A DNA stretch of 43,039 nucleotides from positions 1-43,039 of the forward strand of contig JACQDH010000184.1 in NCBI GenBank assembly GCA_016201215.1, given 5' to 3'. The notes beneath the pieces are model-generated. The model did no database searches. It saw only the letters and a program-made list of their open reading frames with translations, and had not been told where the DNA came from. Positions 27,691-35,533 of this stretch are shown piece by piece. The stretch comes from Acidobacteriota bacterium (GTDB taxonomy: Bacteria > Acidobacteriota > Terriglobia > Acidiferrales > UBA7541). Position numbers and translations under genes: made by a program. The number at the start of each line of letters is the position of its first letter. Within the stretch, counting starts at the first letter, position 1.

Positions 27691-28773
27691 ATGGCACAGC
27701 ACAACGGGCGACTGGCTTCCTTTTTCGCGGACGGAATCAACATCCCCGAAGAGGTAATCTTCGGTCATTCCGAGGTCATGCAGGCGGTGCGCCGGACCGT
27801 GGAACGCGCCGCGGCAGCCAGCGTGCCCGTCTTGACCCAAGGCGAAAGCGGCACGGGCAAAGAGATCATCTCCAAAGACATCCATCGCCGCTCTCCCTGG
27901 TCTCAGGGCCCGTTCGTCAAGGTGAGTTGTCCGGCCATTCCGGGCACGCTGCTCGAGAGCGAACTGTTCGGCTACGAGAAGGGCGCCTTCACCGGCGCGT
28001 GGAACTCCAAACCCGGCCGCGTCGAGCTGGCGCACTGTGGCACTCTGTTCCTGGACGAGATCGGCGAGATGGGCCTGCCGCTGCAGGCCAAGCTGCTGCA
28101 GTTGCTTCAGGACGGACAATTCAGCCGCATCGGCGGACAGACCGACTGCCAGGTGGACGTGCGCATCATCTGCGCGACCAACCTGAAACTTGATGAGGAG
28201 ATCGCCGCGGGCAATTTCCGCCGCGACCTTTTCTATCGCATCAACGTGGTCACCATTCAGTTGCCGCCCCTGCGCAGCCGCAGCGAGGACATCCCCACGC
28301 TAGCCAGTTATTTCCTTCAGCACTACAGTCAGCGGCACAACCGTCCGGCGCGGCCGTTCTCGCGCGAAATCCTCCAGTTGCTCTGCCAGCACAACTGGCC
28401 CGGAAACATCCGCGAACTGGAAAACTGCGTGGCGCGCTACATCATCCTGGGATCCGAAGAGGCCATCTACAACGAGCTCTCCGAGAAGCGCATGGCGCCC
28501 ATCGCCATCGAGGTCGCCGAGGATGGCTCGATTCCTCTGAAGAAGATCGCCAAGCAGGCGGTTCGCGAGATGGAACGCAACCTCATCCTCCGCGTGCTAC
28601 AAGCCAACCACTGGAACCGCCGGAAGGCCGCCGAAGTTTTGAAAATCAGCTATCGCGCGCTGCTCTACAAGATCCGCGAGGCGGGCCTGCCGCGCAAGCG
28701 CGCACAAAGAAACCCTGTGCCCCCACCGCCCGATCCAGCCGTGCCCAAGGACGTCGCAATTCCCTCCGAGTAA
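27691..28773 (+). CDS. Sigma-54-dependent transcriptional activator without receiver domain
   Basis: This 360-residue protein starts almost directly with the AAA+ domain, so no receiver or other sensory domain is present (PspF-like layout). Walker A GESGTGKE (51-58), an intact GAFTGA loop (98-103), FLDEIGEM and the [12 protein letters not shown] segment are all visible. A Fis-type helix-turn-helix ([19 protein letters not shown]) lies near the C-terminus, followed by a Pro-rich tail. The ATG at 27691 follows AGGAGGGG. Its activity must be set by expression level, a partner protein or a ligand. Because several PilZ proteins are adjacent, c-di-GMP-linked control is an attractive guess, but no FleQ-type ligand motif is visible. 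It lies just upstream of the EPS locus. Confidence 0.93.
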   Translation: MAQHNGRLASFFADGINIPEEVIFGHSEVMQAVRRTVERAAAASVPVLTQGESGTGKEIISKDIHRRSPWSQGPFVKVSCPAIPGTLLESELFGYEKGAFTGAWNSKPGRVELAHCGTLFLDEIGEMGLPLQAKLLQLLQDGQFSRIGGQTDCQVDVRIICATNLKLDEEIAAGNFRRDLFYRINVVTIQLPPLRSRSEDIPTLASYFLQHYSQRHNRPARPFSREILQLLCQHNWPGNIRELENCVARYIILGSEEAIYNELSEKRMAPIAIEVAEDGSIPLKKIAKQAVREMERNLILRVLQANHWNRRKAAEVLKISYRALLYKIREAGLPRKRAQRNPVPPPPDPAVPKDVAIPSE

Positions 28774-28954
28774 GCCAACGGTCGAAAGCAAAACCACACG
28801 GACAACGGGAAGCAAAATCATGGTGAAAGGGAATCAGAAGAAGCTGTCTGTCTGGAACCCCGAGTGGAAGCTGCACGGGCGAAAACAGAGAGAAGGCCGG
28901 CCGACCGCGCGCAATCACGGCACTCCGGCGAGTTTAGGAAGAATCTTGGCCGAA

Positions 28955-28974
28955 TGATGAAACACTTTTCATCA
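28955..28974. promoter_or_regulatory. Candidate upstream activator site for EPS operon
   Basis: TGATGAAA-CACT-TTTCATCA is a perfect 8+4+8 inverted repeat ending 66 bases before the -24 element at 29041. Its position, between the activator gene and the promoter, fits an enhancer for a sigma-54 activator. Confidence 0.6.
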
Positions 28975-29040
28975 AAGTCTCTTGCGGCCGGGGGATGCTA
29001 CGCATTCTGTTGAACAGAGAAGGCTTAGCAGGCGGAGGGC

Positions 29041-29056
29041 TGGCAGCAAGGTTGCA
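29041..29056 (+). promoter_or_regulatory. Sigma-54 promoter of EPS operon
   Basis: TGGCAG-CAAGG-TTGCA has GG-N10-GC, five of six bases in the -24 half and a perfect -12 half. It lies 99 bases before the ATG at 29156. Confidence 0.75.
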
Positions 29057-29155
29057 GTACAGGATGCTGGGCCATGCCGCATGGGTGCTGCAGTTTGGTG
29101 CACGCGGAGCGGCCCAAAGTTTGAAGACACTGAAGACCCCAGTTCGGACCTGACG

Positions 29156-30553
29156 ATGCTCAAGATAGGCGGTCAACGCGTACCCCAAAAAACGCTGCTG
29201 CTGGTGCTTGCCGACAGCGTGCTGATTGTCTTCGGCCTGTTAGTGGCCACCACCCTGCGGCAATACCACGGCACCAGCTTCTGGGATACTTTCGATGGCC
29301 TGCGGACCTTCGGGCGCTTCCTGCTAATCGTCGTGGTCTGTGAGCTCTCGCTCTACTACAGCGATCTCTACGATTTTCAGATCCTCAAACAGCATAGCGA
29401 ACTGTTTGTCCGGTTGCTGCGCGCCTTCGGCACCTCCTGTGCCGTGCTGGCGCTGTTCTACTACATCCAGCCGGAATTGAACCTGGGCCGCGGCATCGCG
29501 GCGCTTTCGGCTCCAATGATCCTGAGCTTCGCGCTGGGCTGGCGCCTGTTGCTGGACCGGGCCGATGCCGTGCTGCACCGCCCGGAACGCGTGCTGATTG
29601 TGGGCACCGGGCCGGCGGGGATCTCCCTGACCCGGGAAATCCTCTCGCGGCCGGAGTTGAATCTCAAAGTCGTCGGCTTTCTGGACGAGAAGGGTGAGAA
29701 CATCGGCAAGTCGCTGGTGAATCCCGGCATCATCGGAGCGGTCGGCGATGTATTCGCGATCGCAGAGGGGCAAAAGGTGGACCGCATTGTCCTTTCGCTC
29801 GCGGAGCGCCGCGGCTGCACGCCCTCGCAGCAGTTACTCCACCTGAAATTCGCCGGCATCCCCGTCGAGGATGCCCACACCTGCTACGAACGCATCAGCG
29901 GACGCATCCTGCTGGAGCGTTTGTCGCCGAGCTGGCTGATTCTTTCCGAGGGCTTCCGGAAATCCGGATTCCTGCTGGCCGCCAAGCGCACCCTGGATAT
30001 CGTCGTCTCCTTGATCGGCTTGCTGCTCGCCCTGCCGGTGATGGCAGGTGTGGCCCTTGCCATCTGGCTGGAAACCGGCCGGCCCATTTTGTTCCGCCAA
30101 ACCCGGGTGGGTCTCATGGGCCGCCACTTCCAGGTGTTGAAGTTCCGCTCCATGCGCCAGGATGCCGAAGCGAACGGGCCCTCCTGGGCGACCGAAGGCG
30201 ACAAGCGCATTACGCGGGTGGGCTCCTTCATCCGCAAGTGCCGCCTGGACGAGATCCCGCAATTGTTCAACGTGCTCCGCGGGGACATGAGCCTAGTCGG
30301 ACCGCGGCCTGAGCAGCCGCACTTCGTGGCCATGTTGCAGCAGAGTATTCCCTTCTATGATCAGCGCCATACGGTGCGACCAGGCATCACGGGTTGGGCA
30401 CAAATTAAATATCAGTACGGGGCGAGCCTCGAAGAATCCAAGGTCAAACTCGAGCTCGACCTGTTCTACATCAAGCACCTGTCCGCGCTGTTGGACCTCG
30501 CAATCATTTTCGAGACAGTCAAAGTGATGCTGCTCGGCCGTGGGGCCAAGTAA
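29156..30553 (+). CDS. Undecaprenyl-phosphate sugar-1-phosphate transferase (EpsB-like EPS initiator)
   Basis: This protein of about 465 residues starts EPS repeat-unit synthesis by moving a sugar-phosphate from a UDP-sugar to undecaprenyl phosphate. It has N-terminal membrane segments, a central Rossmann-like domain (RVLIVGTGPAGISLTREIL) and a C-terminal phosphoglycosyl transferase domain: AKRTLDIVVSLIGLLLALP, FRQTRVGLMGRHFQVLKFRS, the SLVGPRPE loop and RPGITGWAQIKYQYG. The opening MLKIGGQRVPQKTLLLVLAD resembles the exosortase-associated EpsB family. The ATG at 29156 is chosen because an upstream TTG would overlap the sigma-54 promoter. It heads the plus-strand EPS locus. Confidence 0.92.
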   Translation: MLKIGGQRVPQKTLLLVLADSVLIVFGLLVATTLRQYHGTSFWDTFDGLRTFGRFLLIVVVCELSLYYSDLYDFQILKQHSELFVRLLRAFGTSCAVLALFYYIQPELNLGRGIAALSAPMILSFALGWRLLLDRADAVLHRPERVLIVGTGPAGISLTREILSRPELNLKVVGFLDEKGENIGKSLVNPGIIGAVGDVFAIAEGQKVDRIVLSLAERRGCTPSQQLLHLKFAGIPVEDAHTCYERISGRILLERLSPSWLILSEGFRKSGFLLAAKRTLDIVVSLIGLLLALPVMAGVALAIWLETGRPILFRQTRVGLMGRHFQVLKFRSMRQDAEANGPSWATEGDKRITRVGSFIRKCRLDEIPQLFNVLRGDMSLVGPRPEQPHFVAMLQQSIPFYDQRHTVRPGITGWAQIKYQYGASLEESKVKLELDLFYIKHLSALLDLAIIFETVKVMLLGRGAK

Positions 30554-30733
30554 GCCCGCGGCCAGGGTGTTCGATTACGGTGCAGCCCGAAGCAGCCGCG
30601 ACCAGGAGAGGGAAACAAGGTACCCAGGGAAGAGCAAAGTTTTGCACATATTTAACGCCCCCGTGGTGGAGTCAAACCCACAAGGGAAACTGATTGAAAA
30701 ATAACGGCTTATCGGGATGCAAGATCGAGGGAT

Positions 30734-30749
30734 TGGCAGGCAATTTGCT
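30734..30749 (+). promoter_or_regulatory. Sigma-54 promoter of EPS export genes
   Basis: TGGCAG-GCAAT-TTGCT has GG-N10-GC, with a five-of-six -24 half and a perfect -12 half. It lies 91 bases before the ATG at 30841. A short palindrome GCAAA-GT-TTTGC lies about 90 bases upstream of it. A second promoter here lets the export genes be expressed beyond the level set by the first. Confidence 0.75.
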
Positions 30750-30840
30750 TTCACATCTGACTAGGAGATTCGGAAGTCCCCAGACGGCGGATAGCCGAGG
30801 CGGAATAGGTTCTTCCCCCGGGGACCTAAGGAAACAAGCT

Positions 30841-31533
30841 ATGAGGATCGAAAAGAGACTGGCACTGCCGGTAGTGATCATTCTGTTGGCCGGGTTGGGG
30901 CTGGTGTTTCCCACTCGGGCGCAGGGGCAGGGATCCGCTTGGGAGTCCTCCTCGAAGAAGGGCAAGGCCAAAGGGAGCAGCACGGTCGTGGCCAGGGAGA
31001 TCGCGCCGGGTCCGGCGCCGACCGCGGCCAGCGTCCCTCTGATCAGCCCCAACGAATATATCGTCGGGGAAGCCGACCTCCTGCGCATCAGCGTCTGGAA
31101 AGAGCCGGAGCTGTCCCAGAACGTGGTGGTGCGCCCGGACGGCAAGATCTCGCTGCCGCTAATGAGCGAGGTCAAGGTGAGCGGTCTGACCCCGTCGCAG
31201 ATCCAGGCGATGGTGACCGCACGGCTGAAAGCCTACATCGTAGATCCGCAGGTGACCGTGACGGTCAACGACGTCCGAAGCAAGAACGCTTTCATCACCG
31301 GTGAAGTGACCCGGCCTGGCGCCTATCCGTTGCTCATGCCGACCAATGTGCTGCAGTTGATTGCCAGGGCCGGCGGATTTACGCCCTTCGCCACGCGCCG
31401 CGGCATTTTTCTTCTGAGGGAAGTCAACGGGAAGCAGGTGCGCATTCGCTTCCCGTACAAAGACGTGATTCGGGGGCAGAAAGACGATCAGAACATCGAG
31501 CTGCGTCCGGGGGATACGGTCGTAGTTCCGTGA
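30841..31533 (+). CDS. Polysaccharide export outer-membrane lipoprotein/SLBB protein (Wza-like)
   Basis: This 230-residue exported protein begins with a signal peptide (hydrophobic core LPVVIILLAGLGLVF, cleavage near RAQGQG). A polysaccharide-export domain follows (YIVGEADLLRISVWKEPELS; VRPDGKISLPLMSEVKVSGLT), then one SLBB-type domain (NAFITGEVTRPGAYPLL to LRPGDTVVVP). It is shorter than E. coli Wza (about 380) and has no clear C-terminal membrane helix, which fits systems where a separate beta-barrel completes the pore. There is no lipobox cysteine. The ATG at 30841 is downstream of the sigma-54 promoter, and the longer frame upstream is rejected. It precedes the barrel protein by 8 bases. 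Confidence 0.9.
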   Translation: MRIEKRLALPVVIILLAGLGLVFPTRAQGQGSAWESSSKKGKAKGSSTVVAREIAPGPAPTAASVPLISPNEYIVGEADLLRISVWKEPELSQNVVVRPDGKISLPLMSEVKVSGLTPSQIQAMVTARLKAYIVDPQVTVTVNDVRSKNAFITGEVTRPGAYPLLMPTNVLQLIARAGGFTPFATRRGIFLLREVNGKQVRIRFPYKDVIRGQKDDQNIELRPGDTVVVP

Positions 31534-31541
31534 GGTGAGGT

Positions 31542-32927
31542 ATGAAAGCAAGCATGAGACAAATTGGAGTGTTGTTCGGTCTGTGGGGAGTGCTGTGGAT
31601 GGGTGTGGGAATGGTTCGCGCGCAGGAGCCGACGGGCACGCAGGGTCCTTCCGCCACGGAGAGCTCCAGTGCGGAGGAGGCGCCGCCGCCGGACGTGGAA
31701 GCGCCGCGCTACGTGCTGCTGCTCAACTCGGACCGCGTGGTGGCTATGAATGAGCGGGTGCGCAATCGCTTCCTCTACGGGATGAGCCTGACCCAGGGCT
31801 ATGACGACGGGATCTTCCCCTCGCCGCAGTCCACCGGGGTGGGCTACACCTTGTTCAACCCGCGCGTCGGTTTCCTCGGCCGCGGCCGGAAGCACGAATA
31901 CGCACTCCAATATGCCCCGACGGTTGCTTTCTTCAGCCGCTCGGCCATCGGCACACACGCTTATCACCAGGGTGACTTCCGGGTGCGCGGCGATTTCACC
32001 CGCCGCTGGGGCTGGGACTTCCAGGTGGCCAGCAACTATGGCGCCTACACCGTCAGCCTGCTTTCGCCGTTCCGGTACAGCGCGATCTCCAATATCGCCG
32101 CGGTGGACGTGAATTCGATCCTGCAGGACACCACCGGCGATCGACTGGATGCCAACGCTGCCGTGGGCCTGCGCTGGCAGGTCAGTCGGCGCGATCGCGT
32201 CAACTTCACGGGCACCTACAACTACTCAAGTTTCTCGCGCACGGGTCAGGTGGTGGTCGTTCCCCCGAGCGCCTTCACCAACCACTTCCATCGCGGCGCG
32301 CTCTCGACGAACCTAGAGCACACGGCCTCCCGGCGGGTGACCTTGTCCGTGTCGCTGAATGCGACGCATACCTTTGGCCGGGTTCCTTGCACCTACTATG
32401 GCGGGGCAGCCGGCTTCGCCCTGAAGGTGAACCAGCGCACCGACCTGGGATTCTCCGCGGGTCCGCAGTTCGGTGACCCAGCCTGCACGAGGTCCCGGAG
32501 CATCTCCTACAACGGTTGGACCACGTTCCGGATGGGACGGAGCTGGAGCGCCTACCTCACCGCCGACCGGTCGGTGAGCGCGCCGATTCACTCCGTGGGG
32601 AATTTGAACCAGATCGGCCTAGATCAGGTCAGCGAATCCTTCTCGGCGGGCTTGGTGCGTCGCGTGCTCGCCGAGCACCTCGAGATGCGGCTGGACGGTG
32701 GCTACATCCACTCGTTCAGCGGCAGCAGCGTGCCGAACACCCCAGTGTTCAGCACGCACGGCGAATTCATTTCGCCGCAGGTGGGCTGGGCCTTCGCGCG
32801 CACTCTGGCCGTCAAGGCCACCTACCGGCGGATCTACCAGGTCAACAACGCGCGCAACCTGGACCGCAACCAGTTCTTTGTGACTCTGGAGTGGCGGCCC
32901 GAGCCGCGTGGCCTGGGTGGACGCTAA
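31542..32927 (+). CDS. Outer-membrane beta-barrel protein of the EPS locus
   Basis: This 461-residue protein has a signal peptide (FGLWGVLWMGVGMVRA before QEPTG) and an acidic, Pro-rich linker. A long region of alternating strands rich in Tyr, Phe, Trp, Arg and Gly is typical of outer-membrane barrels, and it closes with QFFVTLEWRP. It sits directly after the export protein (8 bases) and before the chain-length protein. Its role is probably the outer-membrane pore for EPS, as in exosortase-linked and myxobacterial loci. The family is not identified more closely. The start is at 31542 (with MRQIG four codons later as an alternative). Confidence 0.8.
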   Translation: MKASMRQIGVLFGLWGVLWMGVGMVRAQEPTGTQGPSATESSSAEEAPPPDVEAPRYVLLLNSDRVVAMNERVRNRFLYGMSLTQGYDDGIFPSPQSTGVGYTLFNPRVGFLGRGRKHEYALQYAPTVAFFSRSAIGTHAYHQGDFRVRGDFTRRWGWDFQVASNYGAYTVSLLSPFRYSAISNIAAVDVNSILQDTTGDRLDANAAVGLRWQVSRRDRVNFTGTYNYSSFSRTGQVVVVPPSAFTNHFHRGALSTNLEHTASRRVTLSVSLNATHTFGRVPCTYYGGAAGFALKVNQRTDLGFSAGPQFGDPACTRSRSISYNGWTTFRMGRSWSAYLTADRSVSAPIHSVGNLNQIGLDQVSESFSAGLVRRVLAEHLEMRLDGGYIHSFSGSSVPNTPVFSTHGEFISPQVGWAFARTLAVKATYRRIYQVNNARNLDRNQFFVTLEWRPEPRGLGGR

Positions 32928-33020
32928 GAGTAAACAGGCAGCCGATCCGTACTATGGACGGCACCGAAGCGAAGCTCGAAACTTTTGGTTTGCAGAAGCG
33001 CTGCGGAAGAGGATAGCCGA

Positions 33021-34562
33021 ATGACGAGCAATGAACTGTTGAATCAGCCAGTCGAGCAAGTTCGGGAGTACTGGCAGACGGTGCAGCAACGCAAGTGGAT
33101 GATCTACTTCACTACGCTGGCGCTCACCCTGGCCTCGGTGGTCACCATCGCGCTGCTCCCGGACCAGTATCAGGCCACCACCACCATCCTCGTGGACCCG
33201 CAGAAGGTCCCCGATGAATACGTGAACGCGACGATCAAGTCGCCGCTCACCGAACGCCTGCAGACCATCTCGCAGGAAGTGCTGAGCTCGACGCGCCTGC
33301 AGGAAGTCATCGACAAGTGGAACCTCTATGCGGAGTTGCGCCAGTCGATGTCCCCGGACCAAATCATCGATTACATGCGCAGCAAGATCAAGATTGATGT
33401 CCGGCGCGCGGCGGGCTCCGGCCCCGGTGCCTTCAGCATTACCTACGAGGGCCGCAACCCCGTGGTGGTCGCCCAGGTGACCAATGAGCTGGCCTCTCGG
33501 TTCATCGAGTGGAACCTGCAGACCCGCCAGCAGCAGGCCATGGGCACCACGCAATTCCTCAGCGGGCAGTTGCAGGGCGCCAAGCACGACCTGGCGCAGC
33601 AGGAAAGTCAGGTCCGCGGATTCAAGATGCAGCACCTGGGCGAAATGCCCGAGCAGGTCCCGGCCAACCTGGGCACGCTAGCTCAATTGCGCGCGCAGCA
33701 GCAGTCAAGCCACGACGCGCTGAATCGGCTCGAGCAGGAGCGCATCGAACTCCAGCGCCTGCCCGAGATGGCCGGCCGGTATGGGCGCGCGCCCGCCCCG
33801 GCCACCGAGCGCGGCCGGCTGGAAGACGAAAAGATGCGGCTCGAGGGGCAACTGTTTGAACTGCGCCGGCGGTACACCGCAGCTCACCCCGAAGTGGTCG
33901 ACGCGCAGGCGCGGCTGGAGCGCGTGAACCATCAATTGCGCGCGGTGCCGGCCTCCGAAGACCCTCGGCGGACAGAAGCGGATAATTCGCCCGCGGCCGT
34001 GCGGTTGGAGATCATCGCCCGCGAGATGAAACGGCTCGAGGAAGACCAGAAGCGGCTGCAATTGCAGATCGCCGCCTATCAGTCCAAGCTCGACGCCGTG
34101 CCGCTGCGCGAGCAGCAGTACGTGGACCTCACGCGCGACTACGACGTCTCCAAAGACAAGTACCGCTCTCTGCTGCAAAAGAAGTTCTCCGCGGAGATGG
34201 CCGCCGACCTGGAGCGCAAGCAGCAAGGCGAGCGGTTCACCGTGCTGGATCCCGCGCGGCCCCCGGAGAGACCGATTAAACCCAACCGCAAGGTGCTCAT
34301 GGCCGGAGCGTTCCTGGCCTCGCTGGTGCTTTCCCTGGGGCTGGTTCTGGTGAAGGAAACTCTGGACACCACCATCAAGGCTGAGCGGCACCTGGCCGGC
34401 ATGGTGCCCGACTCGGTGGTCCTGCTGGCTTCAATTCCCACGATTATCACCCCCGGTGCCGTGCGGCGGCGCCGTCGCTTCACCGCATTTGCTCTGGCCA
34501 CTTCGGCGATTGCCTGCCTGCTGGTGGCCGCATTCCTCTGGAAGGTGCATCCAATCCTATGA
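33021..34562 (+). CDS. Wzz/GNVR-type polysaccharide chain-length protein
   Basis: This 513-residue inner-membrane protein sets EPS chain length with its kinase partner. A first membrane segment is near residues 27-46 (WMIYFTTLALTLASVVTIAL). A large periplasmic region follows, with heptad-like coiled coils and the conserved QYVDLTRDYDVSKDKYRSLL block. A PxxP-like stretch (PPERPIKPNR) precedes a second membrane segment (about 440-455), with another hydrophobic helix close to the end. The start is ATG 33021, after AGAGGATAG. The last codon overlaps the next gene (ATGA at 34559), so expression of the chain-length protein and BY-kinase is coupled. Confidence 0.92.
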   Translation: MTSNELLNQPVEQVREYWQTVQQRKWMIYFTTLALTLASVVTIALLPDQYQATTTILVDPQKVPDEYVNATIKSPLTERLQTISQEVLSSTRLQEVIDKWNLYAELRQSMSPDQIIDYMRSKIKIDVRRAAGSGPGAFSITYEGRNPVVVAQVTNELASRFIEWNLQTRQQQAMGTTQFLSGQLQGAKHDLAQQESQVRGFKMQHLGEMPEQVPANLGTLAQLRAQQQSSHDALNRLEQERIELQRLPEMAGRYGRAPAPATERGRLEDEKMRLEGQLFELRRRYTAAHPEVVDAQARLERVNHQLRAVPASEDPRRTEADNSPAAVRLEIIAREMKRLEEDQKRLQLQIAAYQSKLDAVPLREQQYVDLTRDYDVSKDKYRSLLQKKFSAEMAADLERKQQGERFTVLDPARPPERPIKPNRKVLMAGAFLASLVLSLGLVLVKETLDTTIKAERHLAGMVPDSVVLLASIPTIITPGAVRRRRRFTAFALATSAIACLLVAAFLWKVHPIL

Positions 34563-35371
34563 ATTACCTCAATCGCGTCTCCGACCTCGCTAGCAAAGGC
34601 TCACTGAACCCGGCGCTGGATCCAAATCGCCGGGAGCGGTCAGTCGCCGATGTGGTTGGCGCCTCCCGGAACGGCTTCAAGCCGCTCCCGCTGAAGGCCG
34701 ACCCAGACAGCACTTTGGTTTTCGCCACCGAACCCACGGGCTTGGCGGCCGAACAATACCGCCAGCTTCGCCGGAACTTGATTGAGCACTATCCGGAGGG
34801 AGCCACGCTGCTGGTGACCAGCCCCGCCCAGGCCGAGGGAAAGACGATGAACGCCATCAATCTGGCTTGGTGTCTGGCCGAATCCGGCGCGCCGACGCTC
34901 CTGTTCGAAGCCGACCTGCGGCGTCCCGCGGTGGCCCAAACGCTTCGCTGGACCGTGCCACAGGGTGTCGAAACCGCGTTGAGCGGCGAGGTGGAACCCA
35001 AGGCGGTGGTGGGTGCCGCCGACCATCTTCCCCTGCACGTGGCCGCGGTGTCCAAGCCGGTAAAGGATCCCGGCCAATTGATCAAGGGCGCCGGGACACG
35101 CAGGTTCATGGACTGGGCCCGCGGGCAGTTCCGCTGGGTGGTGGTGGATGCGCCCCCGCTGCTGCCGGCGGCTGACGCGCTCGAGCTCTGCCCGTTGACC
35201 GACGCGACCTTGCTGGTCGTCCGCGTGCGCGTCACGCCCCGCGAACTGATGGAGCGGTCGTTCCAGCTCCTGGGCAGCCGGTTGCGCGGGATCATCCTCA
35301 ATGAGGCCTCGCTCTGCTGGGACTCGTACCACCGCTACCTGGCCCACTACTACGGCCCGCGATCCAAGTAG
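34559..35371 (+). CDS. BY-kinase-like tyrosine autokinase (CpsD/EpsB ATPase type)
   Basis: This 270-residue cytoplasmic ATPase of the bacterial tyrosine kinase family partners with the membrane chain-length protein that overlaps it. Walker A is SPAQAEGKT with Lys95, Walker A' is LLFEADLRRP and Walker B is VVVDAPPLLP. The C-terminus ends with a Tyr cluster (Tyr257, 260, 264, 265 in YHRYLAHYYG), the usual autophosphorylation tail. The first Walker A' position is Glu117 rather than the usual Asp, and the Walker A carries Ala where Gly is usual. ATP and Mg handling may therefore differ, though catalytic Lys and Asp119 are present. Confidence 0.88.
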   Translation: MNYLNRVSDLASKGSLNPALDPNRRERSVADVVGASRNGFKPLPLKADPDSTLVFATEPTGLAAEQYRQLRRNLIEHYPEGATLLVTSPAQAEGKTMNAINLAWCLAESGAPTLLFEADLRRPAVAQTLRWTVPQGVETALSGEVEPKAVVGAADHLPLHVAAVSKPVKDPGQLIKGAGTRRFMDWARGQFRWVVVDAPPLLPAADALELCPLTDATLLVVRVRVTPRELMERSFQLLGSRLRGIILNEASLCWDSYHRYLAHYYGPRSK

Positions 35372-35533
35372 CCCGGTAACGGTGCGACCTCGGAAGGCTC
35401 GAATCCATGCCCCCGGTTCGGGCTCGGTGGGGTTACACCGCAACAATGGGTGGCGCATTGGTTCGTGCCGGCGCGGGCCGATCGGCGAAACCTCGCCGAG
35501 GAGTTTGGCGCCCCGCCGGCAGGATAACCCGCA

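Larger units (their letters stand above)
28774..29155. other. EPS operon upstream region
   Basis: These 382 bases contain no convincing gene. They hold the 20-bp inverted repeat at 28955-28974 and the sigma-54 promoter at 29041-29056. An in-frame TTG extension of the sugar transferase overlaps this promoter and is not used. Confidence 0.6.
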
